Assembly: GCA_002391425.1 (NCBI GenBank)
Contig: DGEZ01000123.1
Span: forward strand, 7,355-34,255
Origin: Micrococcales bacterium UBA3913
GTDB taxonomy: Bacteria > Actinomycetota > Actinomycetes > Actinomycetales > Microbacteriaceae
Direction of reading: 5' to 3'
Length of the DNA: 26,901 nucleotides
The position numbers and the translations under genes are program-made. Below the pieces are notes generated by a model. It had not been told where the DNA came from and made no database searches. It saw only the letters and a list, made by a program, of their open reading frames with translations. Positions 15,923 through 22,959 of the stretch are shown one piece after another (position 1 is the first letter of the stretch; each line of letters opens with the position of its first letter).

Positions 15923-17785
15923 TCACCGCAGGTGCGCCAGCCCCTGCTCCTCAGAGAAGTACCGGCGTTCGGCCGCCTCCGCCTTCTTCCCCAGGTTGAA
16001 GGAGGAGACCGGCCGGAAGTACCCCATCACCCGCGTCCACACCTCGCAGCGTTGCCGCTCAGCGGCACCCGCCCCCTCCCGCGTGTCGCTCGCCGCATCG
16101 CAGCGCGGGCAGAACGGGTGATCCCCCGAGATGTAGCCGTGCACCGGGCAGATCGAGAAGGTCGGCGTGATCGTGATGTACGGCAGCCGGAACCGCTCCA
16201 GCGAACGCCGCACCAATGTTGCGCACGCCTGGGCGGACGACATTGCCTCACCCATGTACAGGTGCAGCACCGTTCCCCCGGTGTACAGGCCCTGCAGCGG
16301 CTCTTGCCGGATCATCGCCTCGAACGGGTCATCGGTGAAGCCAACCGGTAGTTGGGAGGAGTTCGTGTAATACGGCTGTTCCCGCGTACCCGCCTGCAGT
16401 ATCCCCGGATACCGGGACTGGTCTTCCTTCGCGAAACGGTACGTCGCACCCTCGGCGGGGGTAGCTTCCAGGTTGTACATGTGCCCCGTGTCCTGCTGGA
16501 ACTCCACCATGCGGTCCCGGATGTGACGCAGAACGTCCTCAGCGAGGTGCTCGCCGCGCGGGGTCGTGATGTTTTCCTCATCCTGGGTGAAGTTTCGGAT
16601 CATCTCATTGATCCCGTTGACTCCAATCGTGGAAAAGTGGTTCTCCAAGGTGCCGAGATATCTGCGTGTGTAGGGGTAGAGCCCCTCGTCCATCAGCTGC
16701 TGGACAACCGTGCGCTTGATCTCCAGGCTGTTCCGCGCAAGTTCGAGCAGTCGGTCGAACTCCGCGAGCATGCCCGTCGCATCCCCGGCGTGCGTATAGC
16801 CGATCCGCGCGCAGTTGAGTGTGACGACCCCGATCGACCCGGTCTGTTCGGCCGACCCGAACAGACCGTTACCCCTCTTCAGCAACTCGGTGAGGTCGAG
16901 TTGCAGCCGACAGCACATCGACCGGATCATGTGCGGGTCGAGATCCGAGTTCACGAAGTTCTGGAAGTAGGGCAGGCCGTACTTCGCGGTCATCGCGAAC
17001 AGTGCCTCCACATTCGGGCCGTCCCAGTCAAATTCCTTCGTGATGTTGTACGTGGGGATGGGGAACGTGAACGCCCTGCCCTGGTTGTCACCGGCGCTCA
17101 TCACCTCGATGAAAGCGCGGTTGATCACGTCCATCTCGGGTTGCAGGTCGCCGTAGCAGAAATCCATGAGTTCCCCACCAATGACGGGATGCTCATCGGC
17201 GAGGTCATCCGGGCACACCCAGTCGAAGGTGAGGTTAGTGAACGGGGTTTGGGTTCCCCACCGTGACGGAACGTTCAGGTTGAACACGAGTTCCTGGATG
17301 TGCTGGCGCACCGCATCCACGCCCAGCTGATCACACCGGACGAACGGCGCCATGTACGTGTCGAAACTGGAGAACGCCTGCGCACCCGCCCACTCGTTCT
17401 GCAGCGTGCCGAGGAAGTTGACGATCTGGCCGCACGCGCTGGAGAAGTGACGCGGCGGGGCAGACTGGACACGTCCGGGGACACCACCGAACCCCTCCTC
17501 CAGCAGGCGCCGCAACGACCAGCCCGCACAGTACCCCGAGAGCATGTCGAGGTCGTGGATGTGGATGGCTCCCTCACGGTGCGCCTGACCAATTTCCTCC
17601 GGGTATACGGCCGAGAGCCAGTAATTCGCGGTGATCTTGCCCGCGGAGTTGAGAATCATCCCGCCCAGGGAATACCCCTGGTTGGCATTCGCGTGGATGC
17701 GCCAGTCGGCGTGAGACAGGTACTCGTCAATCGTCTGGCGCACATCCACGGTCAGGCCAGCCTGAACCCTGTCGAGGTCTGTCAT
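15923..17785 (-). CDS. nrdD: Anaerobic (class III) ribonucleoside-triphosphate reductase
   Basis: The 620-aa glycyl-radical enzyme makes deoxyribonucleotides without oxygen. Visible blocks include NANQGYSLGGMILNSAGK, GAIHIHDLDMLSGYCAGW, SRWGTQTPFTNLTFD, FTFPIPTYNITKEF, GSIGVVTLNCARIGY (active-site Cys) and NHFSTIGVNGINEMIRNF. A C-terminal zinc site follows (Cys546, His549, Cys559, Cys562), then RVMGYFRPV, where Gly588 is the expected radical residue. No N-terminal ATP-cone is present, so this form lacks the usual dATP-sensing domain. The ATG at 17785 has AGGGAAGG upstream; the open frame runs up to 17878 without homology. Two NrdR-box-like sites lie 92-137 bp upstream. Confidence 0.95.
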   Translation of the reverse strand: MTDLDRVQAGLTVDVRQTIDEYLSHADWRIHANANQGYSLGGMILNSAGKITANYWLSAVYPEEIGQAHREGAIHIHDLDMLSGYCAGWSLRRLLEEGFGGVPGRVQSAPPRHFSSACGQIVNFLGTLQNEWAGAQAFSSFDTYMAPFVRCDQLGVDAVRQHIQELVFNLNVPSRWGTQTPFTNLTFDWVCPDDLADEHPVIGGELMDFCYGDLQPEMDVINRAFIEVMSAGDNQGRAFTFPIPTYNITKEFDWDGPNVEALFAMTAKYGLPYFQNFVNSDLDPHMIRSMCCRLQLDLTELLKRGNGLFGSAEQTGSIGVVTLNCARIGYTHAGDATGMLAEFDRLLELARNSLEIKRTVVQQLMDEGLYPYTRRYLGTLENHFSTIGVNGINEMIRNFTQDEENITTPRGEHLAEDVLRHIRDRMVEFQQDTGHMYNLEATPAEGATYRFAKEDQSRYPGILQAGTREQPYYTNSSQLPVGFTDDPFEAMIRQEPLQGLYTGGTVLHLYMGEAMSSAQACATLVRRSLERFRLPYITITPTFSICPVHGYISGDHPFCPRCDAASDTREGAGAAERQRCEVWTRVMGYFRPVSSFNLGKKAEAAERRYFSEEQGLAHLR

Positions 17786-17876
17786 GTGTGCCGCCCTTCC
17801 CTCGGTGCTGAGGTCTCCGGATTTTCGGGAACGGACCGCGGCCCCGCTGCCGGTGAGTTCCCCGAGAGTCCTCCCC

Positions 17877-17922
17877 ACACTATCTAGTACCCGAACGGAT
17901 GCCCCGATACGACTTATCGTGG
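17877..17922 (-). promoter_or_regulatory. Possible pair of NrdR boxes upstream of nrdD
   Basis: ACACTATCTAGTACCC (17877-17892) matches the left half of the NrdR consensus ACACTATATATAGTGT at 7 of 8 positions. ATACGACTTATCGTGG (17907-17922) matches its right half at 6 of 8. The two 16-mers are 30 bp centre to centre, close to the roughly three-turn spacing usual for NrdR box pairs. Each opposite half matches poorly, so this is tentative. Confidence 0.35.
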
Positions 17923-18049
17923 GCCTCTACAGAGTTTCACGGTGGACCGGGGGGCCGTTTTGTCCGCGCAGCGCATGCTTCTTTTGTGTGCTTCGCGACG
18001 ATCGGGTTACGGTGGGGGAATCCGCCGCGTCGATACTCGAGAGGTTCCC

Positions 18050-18235
18050 ATGCGCATCCTGCTCCGGCTCAGCCCGCTGGTCTTCCTTCTCGCCTTGGGG
18101 GTCGTCATTGTGCTGCGTTCCACGGGCACCATCGACGCATCCACAGCAACGACGCTCAGTCTTGCCCTCGCCACCGCCGCGCTGCTGATCGCGATCGGCT
18201 CGTCCCTGTGGGGCAGGCGTCATGACGACCGCTGA
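18050..18235 (+). CDS. Small two-helix membrane protein, unknown function
   Basis: The 61-aa product starts MRILLRLSPLVFLLALGVVIVL (first membrane segment), has a short polar turn (RSTGTIDAST), a second hydrophobic segment (TLSLALATAALLIAIGSSLW), and a basic end GRRHDDR. The ATG at 18050 follows GAGAGG (18039-18044) at good spacing, and homology to nothing upstream supports an earlier start. It is divergent from nrdD and convergent with mntP. I do not recognise a family; a small actinobacterial membrane protein is all that can be said. Confidence 0.6.
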   Translation: MRILLRLSPLVFLLALGVVIVLRSTGTIDASTATTLSLALATAALLIAIGSSLWGRRHDDR

Positions 18236-18262
18236 CAGCGCGCAGTCGCGGCCCCTCAGCGG

Positions 18263-18838
18263 TCAGCCGACGAGATGCTCAATGAGCACCTGAACGCCGA
18301 TGCCGATGAGCACGAGGCCACCGACCACCTCGGCCACCCGGCGAAAGGCCAGCCCGAACCGATGTCCGATCACGACGCCGATGATCGACAGCAGGAACGT
18401 CACCACGGCGATGACGATGCTGGCCTCGACGATGTTCACATCCATGAGTGCCAGGGATAGCCCCACGGCGAGCGCATCGATACTCGTGGCTACCGCGAGC
18501 AGGAGTAGCCCCCGCCACCCGAGCTGAGCCTCCTGCTGAGATTCGAGCTCGGAGTCGTCCTCCCCCGGCCAGATCGCATCCTTGACCATTTTCAGTCCGA
18601 TCACGGCGAGCAACCCGAACACGACCCAGTGATCGACAGCGGTAATGTACGTGCCCAACTGTGCGCCCAGCAGCCACCCGATCAGGGGCATCAGCCCCTG
18701 GAACAGGCCGAAAGCCCCCGCGACGACAAAGACGTGACTCGGTCTGATGGTGCGCATGCGCACACCCTGGACGAGCGAGACGGCGAAGGCGTCGGCGGCA
18801 AGGCCGACCGCGAGAAGAACAAGGGCAAAGAATGTCAT
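18263..18838 (-). CDS. mntP: Manganese efflux pump MntP
   Basis: The 191-aa protein has six transmembrane segments and the two internally related metal-binding blocks of the family, GLAADAFAVSLVQG near the N-terminus and ATSIDALAVGLSLAL near residue 110. It exports Mn2+ from the cytosol. The start at 18838 has GAGG five bases upstream. An in-frame start at 18937 would fall inside the riboswitch and is rejected. The leader holds a yybP-ykoY manganese riboswitch, which both supports the identification and implies that expression rises with Mn2+. Confidence 0.95.
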   Translation of the reverse strand: MTFFALVLLAVGLAADAFAVSLVQGVRMRTIRPSHVFVVAGAFGLFQGLMPLIGWLLGAQLGTYITAVDHWVVFGLLAVIGLKMVKDAIWPGEDDSELESQQEAQLGWRGLLLLAVATSIDALAVGLSLALMDVNIVEASIVIAVVTFLLSIIGVVIGHRFGLAFRRVAEVVGGLVLIGIGVQVLIEHLVG

Positions 18839-18885
18839 ACGAACCTCGGCATTCGAATCAGCCCGCATGCGCGGGAACGAGAAGA

Positions 18886-19016
18886 TGCCGAAGGTCTCGC
18901 TCGCCTCACCCGAGAACGCATCTCGTCGAGGTGACAAGCCGGGCCGATGGCCAGTATGTCGACTTGCCGCTTCGGATGACTTTCGTCATCCAGGTGGGAA
19001 CTACTCCCCTTCGATA
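18886..19016 (-). promoter_or_regulatory. yybP-ykoY manganese riboswitch controlling mntP
   Basis: Read on the minus strand, the leader contains the family hallmarks in order. First comes CGAAGGGGAGTAG (from 19013). A hairpin GGATGAC-GAAA-GTCATCC follows (18974-18991), then GTCGACATACTGGCC and GGCCCGGC, and finally GCGAGCGAGACCTTCGGC. The terminal stem P1 pairs CGAAGG (19008-19013) with CCTTCG (18889-18894). Downstream, ATGCCGAGG, which includes the mntP ribosome binding site (about 18844-18852), can pair with CCTTCGGCAT overlapping the 3' side of P1. Ligand-stabilised P1 would therefore free the RBS: a translational ON switch. Confidence 0.9.
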
Positions 19017-19101
19017 CCCTCCATGGTGGCACGGCCTGCGTGCTACGGTCAAGGCAGGTGATGCGCCAGGCGGCCGCCCCGCCTGACGGGAGAGGATCAC
19101 G

Positions 19102-20109
19102 ATGTATGCCTGGCACGTGAATCATCCCGGGCCCCTTGAGAGTAGCCCGTTGACATTCCAATCAACCCCCGACCCGGAGCCGGGGCTCGGTGAGGTGCTC
19201 ATCGCGGTGAGCACTTGCGGCGTCTGCCGCACTGACCTGCACGTTTCCGAGGGGGACCTGCCCGTGCACCGCGACGGCGTTACGCCCGGCCACGAGGTGG
19301 TCGGGACCGTCTCCGCACTCGGGGCGGGGGTGACCGATCTGCGCGTGGGAGATCGCGTCGGGCTTGCTTGGTTGCACTCCACCTGCGGGACGTGCCGTTA
19401 CTGTCGTGCCGGGGCTGAGAACCTGTGCCCGGCATCCACCTACACCGGCTGGGATGTCAACGGCGGTTACGCCGAGTACGCCATCGGGCAGGCGTCGTTC
19501 GTCTACCCGCTACCCGACGCCTACGACGACGAACACCTGGCACCCTTGCTGTGCGCGGGAATCATCGGGTACCGCGCTTTGAAGAGAGCAGGGATGCACG
19601 AGGATGCGCACGGGTGGCGTCTCGGCCTGTGGGGATTCGGCGGGTCTGCGCACCTGGCCGCCCAGGTCGCAATCGCCGCCGGTGCCCGCGTACACGTCAT
19701 GACGCGCGAACCTGCCTCACGGGAGCTCGCACTCAGCCTGGGGGCCGCGAGCGCCCAAGATTTCACTGCTGACCCTCCCGAAAAGCTCGACGGGGCCGTC
19801 TTTTTCGCGCCCGTGGGCGACCATATTCCGGCGGTGATGCGCGCCCTGGATCGTGGCGGTGTTCTCGCCACCGCGGGGATCTACCTGACGGACATCCCCA
19901 CCCTGCACTACGAGCAGGACCTGTTCTACGAGAAGGAGATCCGCTCGGTCACCTCGAACACCCGGGAGGATGGCCGCGAGTTCCTCGCGTTCGCTCAGCG
20001 GCATCCGCTCACCGTGGATACGCACCCGTACCCGCTGGATGCCGCGGCACAGGCTCTGGCTGACCTGAAGGCCGGCGCCTTCGCAGGGGCTGCGGTCCTG
20101 ACGGTCTGA
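19102..20109 (+). CDS. Zinc-dependent alcohol dehydrogenase (AdhA-like)
   Basis: The 335-aa medium-chain dehydrogenase has catalytic-zinc residues in CGVCRTDLH and PGHEVVG, and a full structural-zinc cluster CGTCRYCRAGAENLC. The cofactor-binding region reads LGLWGFGGSAHLAAQVAIAAGARV. The form GFGGSAH, rather than GxGGxG, is the pattern I recall for the AdhA group of actinobacterial alcohol dehydrogenases. It probably oxidises primary alcohols or reduces aldehydes with NAD(H). The ATG at 19102 follows GGGAGAGGA (19087-19095) at good spacing. It appears to stand alone, divergent from mntP and followed by a 314-bp gap. Confidence 0.88.
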   Translation: MYAWHVNHPGPLESSPLTFQSTPDPEPGLGEVLIAVSTCGVCRTDLHVSEGDLPVHRDGVTPGHEVVGTVSALGAGVTDLRVGDRVGLAWLHSTCGTCRYCRAGAENLCPASTYTGWDVNGGYAEYAIGQASFVYPLPDAYDDEHLAPLLCAGIIGYRALKRAGMHEDAHGWRLGLWGFGGSAHLAAQVAIAAGARVHVMTREPASRELALSLGAASAQDFTADPPEKLDGAVFFAPVGDHIPAVMRALDRGGVLATAGIYLTDIPTLHYEQDLFYEKEIRSVTSNTREDGREFLAFAQRHPLTVDTHPYPLDAAAQALADLKAGAFAGAAVLTV

Positions 20110-20423
20110 GTCCGCGTCTGCCGAGGCTGGCGGGAGGCGGGCACCTGCGCGCGGGCGACCCTCTTCCTGCACCAAACTGTGCATCCGGACAGATATTGGC
20201 GTGTCTTGTGCTTCCGCTTTGGCTCATCAGGGCTTAAGAGTCGCCACAATGGCAGAGTCTGCCTAACGTGAGCACCAGGAGTTGCGGGAGCCCCGCGCAT
20301 CCTGGCTCCACCTGAACGTGCACGGAGTTCCCGCAGACTCTCCGACTGACCATGAACGGTTCTCGCACCCACCGTGGCCCCATCTGGGAAGGATGGGCGC
20401 GAGTGTAGAGAGAGCAGGTTGTC
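20110..20423 (+). promoter_or_regulatory. Long structured leader of the acetoin reductase gene
   Basis: This 314-bp gap carries no supported gene but several complementary segments. GGCAGA-G-TCTGCC (20251-20263) is a perfect 6-1-6 inverted repeat. GAGTCTGC within it (20255-20262) is also complementary to GCAGACTC (20333-20340). The overlapping TCCCGCAGACT (20329-20339) can instead pair with AGTTGCGGGA (20280-20289), and GGAGCC/GGCTCC can form inside. These alternatives overlap, so operator or attenuator roles are possible. Confidence 0.4.
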
Positions 20424-21194
20424 ATGACACGAGTCGCATTCATCACCGGAGCAGCCCAGGGTATCGGCAAAGCGATAGCCCAGCGGCTGTCACATGACGG
20501 GTTCGCCGTCGCTATCGCAGACTTCAACGAGGAGGGCGCACGGAAGACCGCAGACGAGATCACGAAGGCGGGCGGAACTGCATTCGCCGTGAAAGTGGAC
20601 GTCGCCGATCGCGACTCCATGTTCGCCGCCGTGGAGAAAGCCCAGCAGGCCCTGGGTGGGCTGGACGTTCTGGTCAATAACGCGGGTGTCGCACCCACGA
20701 CGCCTCTGAATACGATCACTCCCGAGATCTACCGCAGGACCTTCGACATCAACGTCGGGGGAACGCTGTGGGGGGCTCAAGCCGCGGTGAAAGCGTTCAC
20801 GAGTCTGGGTCACGGCGGGAAGATCATCAACGCCTCCAGCCAGGCCGGACAGGTGGGCAACCCCAACCTGGCCGTGTACGGGGCGACCAAATTCGCCATC
20901 CGCGGGATCACGCAGACCCTGGCTCGGGATCTCGCATCCCAAGGCATCACCGTGAACGCCTACTGCCCCGGCATCGTGCGCACCCCCATGATGTTGGACA
21001 TCGCCCACCAGGTGGCGGTCAATGCCGGGAAGGATGACGAGTGGGGGATGCAAACCTTTGCGAAGGACATCGCCCTGGGGCGGCTCTCCGAACCGGAGGA
21101 CGTCGCCGCGTGTGTGTCCTACCTGGCCGGCCCGGATTCTGATTACATGACTGGGCAGGCACTGATCATCGACGGAGGAATGGTCTTCAACTGA
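20424..21194 (+). CDS. budC: Diacetyl reductase / acetoin reductase ((S)-acetoin forming), SDR family
   Basis: The 256-aa short-chain dehydrogenase closely follows Klebsiella BudC (256 aa) as I recall it: TGAAQGIGKAIAQRLSHDGFAVAIADFNEE (NAD site), NNAGVAPTTPLNTITPEIY, GGKIINASSQAGQVGNPNLAVYGATKF with the catalytic Ser, Tyr and Lys, ITVNAYCPGIVRTPMM, and the near-invariant LGRLSEPEDVAACVSYLAGPDSDYMTGQALIIDGGMVFN. It should reduce diacetyl to (S)-acetoin and acetoin to butanediol with NADH. The SD is modest (GAGAGAGCAGG before the ATG at 20424). Its long leader may hold regulation. A strong hairpin follows the stop. Confidence 0.93.
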   Translation: MTRVAFITGAAQGIGKAIAQRLSHDGFAVAIADFNEEGARKTADEITKAGGTAFAVKVDVADRDSMFAAVEKAQQALGGLDVLVNNAGVAPTTPLNTITPEIYRRTFDINVGGTLWGAQAAVKAFTSLGHGGKIINASSQAGQVGNPNLAVYGATKFAIRGITQTLARDLASQGITVNAYCPGIVRTPMMLDIAHQVAVNAGKDDEWGMQTFAKDIALGRLSEPEDVAACVSYLAGPDSDYMTGQALIIDGGMVFN

Positions 21195-21210
21195 TTCCAT
21201 TCCCCTGAGG

Positions 21211-21241
21211 TGGGCGGGTGTGCCTGGAGCGCACCCGCCCA
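21211..21241 (+). terminator. Terminator-like hairpin after the acetoin reductase gene
   Basis: TGGGCGGGTGTGC (21211-21223) pairs with GCGCACCCGCCCA (21229-21241), 13 bp with one G-T pair and a 5-nt loop. It begins 17 bp after the stop. There is no T tract, so it may act as a U-less terminator or mRNA-stabilising end. Confidence 0.55.
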
Positions 21242-21410
21242 CACGTGCGTCTCCTGCGGGAAGAGACCGCCACCCCCGGCAACGCCCGTCTATCCCCGTT
21301 CAGAAACATCACAGAAACCCCCGCACGCTAGCATCTCCCCGGGGGCGCGAGCGACGCGCAGCACAACACTCGCGAGCATCCGGATACCGCCCACAACAAA
21401 GGAGACACCA

Positions 21411-22790
21411 ATGGCCGCAGATACGGAGAAGCCCGCCACGGGCTGGGGCTGGAAACTGCACGGTGACGGCGCGCACATCGCCGCGGGAACCGTGGTGGCC
21501 CCGGACGAACGTCTTACCTGGCCGCGCACGATCGGTATCGGCGTCCAGCATGTTGTCGCCATGTTTGGTGCCACATTCTTGGTGCCGGTATTGATCGGGT
21601 TCCCTCCCTCGACGACGCTGTTCTTCAGCGGGATCGGCACGCTGCTGTTCCTGCTGATCACCCGCAACCGCGTGCCCAGCTACCTCGGTTCCAGCTTCGC
21701 ATTCCTGGCCCCTGTGATGGCGATCGCCCCGCTGGCCGACGGCGCGAGCACGCTGGATGCCGGACAGTTCGGCCCGGCACTCGGCGGGATCGTGCTCGCA
21801 GGCGGCACCCTCGCGATCATCGGGTTGATCGTCCACTTTGTGGGAACCCATTGGATCGAGGTGCTCATGCCCCCGGCAGTCACCGGAACGATCGTGGCCC
21901 TGATCGGCCTCAATCTCGCTCCAAGTGCGAAGTCCAATTTCGACACGGATCCGATCGCCGCAACAGTCACCCTCGTCGTGATCCTGCTGGTCACAGTGCT
22001 GTTCCGCGGGCTGATCGGCCGCCTGTCCATCCTGCTTGGCGTGGTCGCCGGGTACCTGACCGCCCTGGCGACCGGGAGCATCGACTTCTCCGGCGTCGCC
22101 TCCGCGTCCTGGATCGGGTTGCCAACCTTCCACACCCCGACCTTCACGCCACAGATTTTCGGGCTGTTCCTCCCGGTCGTGCTGGTCCTGATCGCGGAAA
22201 ACATCGGTCACGTCAAGACGGTTGCGGCCATGACCGGAGAAAACCTCGACAAGTACATGGGACGGGCCTTGTTCGCAGACGGCATCTCCACCACCCTCGC
22301 GGGGATGGGCGGCGGTGCTGCGACGACCACCTACGCCGAGAATATCGGTGTCATGGCCGCCAGCCGGGTGTACTCGACAGCCGCCTACTGGGTGGCTGGC
22401 GTCACCGCCATCCTGCTCGGGCTCTGCCCGAAGTTCGGGGCGTTCATCGCGACCATCCCCTCGGGCGTCCTCGGCGGTGCGGGTGTTGCCCTGTACGGGA
22501 TGATCGGCATCCTCGGAGCTCGTATCTGGGTGGAGAACCGAGTTAACTTCGCCTCGGCGACGAACCTGCTGACCGCGGCCGTCGGACTCATTCTTGCCAT
22601 TGCGGACTTCACCCTCGTGATCGGCAACCTCACCTTCGGTGGCATCGCCCTTGGCGCGTTCGGGAGCATCGCCGTCTACCACGCTATGAAGGCGATCGGG
22701 CGAGCCCGCGGCACCGACACCACCGTCGATGACGAGGCGCTGCACGCAGGCCAGACCCCTGAGGCAGGAAACCCCACCCTCGTGGACTGA
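21411..22790 (+). CDS. uraA: Uracil permease (NCS2 / UraA family)
   Basis: The 459-aa membrane protein has 12-14 hydrophobic segments. NCS2 landmarks are IGVQHVVAMFGATFLVPVLIGF in the first core helix, LIAENIGHVKTVAAMTG with the substrate-contacting Glu, and LAGMGGGAATTTYAENIGVMAASRVYST, which closely follows the E. coli UraA signature rather than the xanthine-permease form. It imports uracil with protons for pyrimidine salvage. The ATG at 21411 has an ideal AAAGGAG (21398-21404); the open frame reaching back to 21210 covers the hairpin and low-complexity sequence and is rejected. It is monocistronic with a hairpin after the stop. Confidence 0.93.
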   Translation: MAADTEKPATGWGWKLHGDGAHIAAGTVVAPDERLTWPRTIGIGVQHVVAMFGATFLVPVLIGFPPSTTLFFSGIGTLLFLLITRNRVPSYLGSSFAFLAPVMAIAPLADGASTLDAGQFGPALGGIVLAGGTLAIIGLIVHFVGTHWIEVLMPPAVTGTIVALIGLNLAPSAKSNFDTDPIAATVTLVVILLVTVLFRGLIGRLSILLGVVAGYLTALATGSIDFSGVASASWIGLPTFHTPTFTPQIFGLFLPVVLVLIAENIGHVKTVAAMTGENLDKYMGRALFADGISTTLAGMGGGAATTTYAENIGVMAASRVYSTAAYWVAGVTAILLGLCPKFGAFIATIPSGVLGGAGVALYGMIGILGARIWVENRVNFASATNLLTAAVGLILAIADFTLVIGNLTFGGIALGAFGSIAVYHAMKAIGRARGTDTTVDDEALHAGQTPEAGNPTLVD

Positions 22791-22799
22791 TATCCGCAC

Positions 22800-22830
22800 G
22801 TGGGGGATGCGCACGCCGCGCATCCCCCAC
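22800..22830 (+). terminator. Hairpin after uraA built on the GGATGCGC element
   Basis: GTGGGGGATGCGC (22800-22812) pairs perfectly with GCGCATCCCCCAC (22818-22830) around the loop ACGCC, 10 bp after the uraA stop. It has no T tract. Its left arm and loop share GGGGGATGCGCACG with the palindrome region at 3492-3505, so it may be a dispersed repeat acting as a transcript end. Confidence 0.65.
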
Positions 22831-22959
22831 ACCAGGCGCACCACTGACGACGAGGTGGCGGCACCGCACCAGAACCATGGTGCGTGGTTGTACGTTCGGC
22901 CGCAGAGATGTCCGTACCGGCCGGTACAGTGAGTGCGACGACGGCGGAAAGGGGCGTTC

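Noticed and set aside
20352..20408. 18-codon ORF with two Trp codons (MNGSRTHRGPIWEGWARV) before the acetoin reductase gene
   Set aside because: No Shine-Dalgarno sequence precedes its ATG, and nothing links tryptophan to this gene; likely chance.
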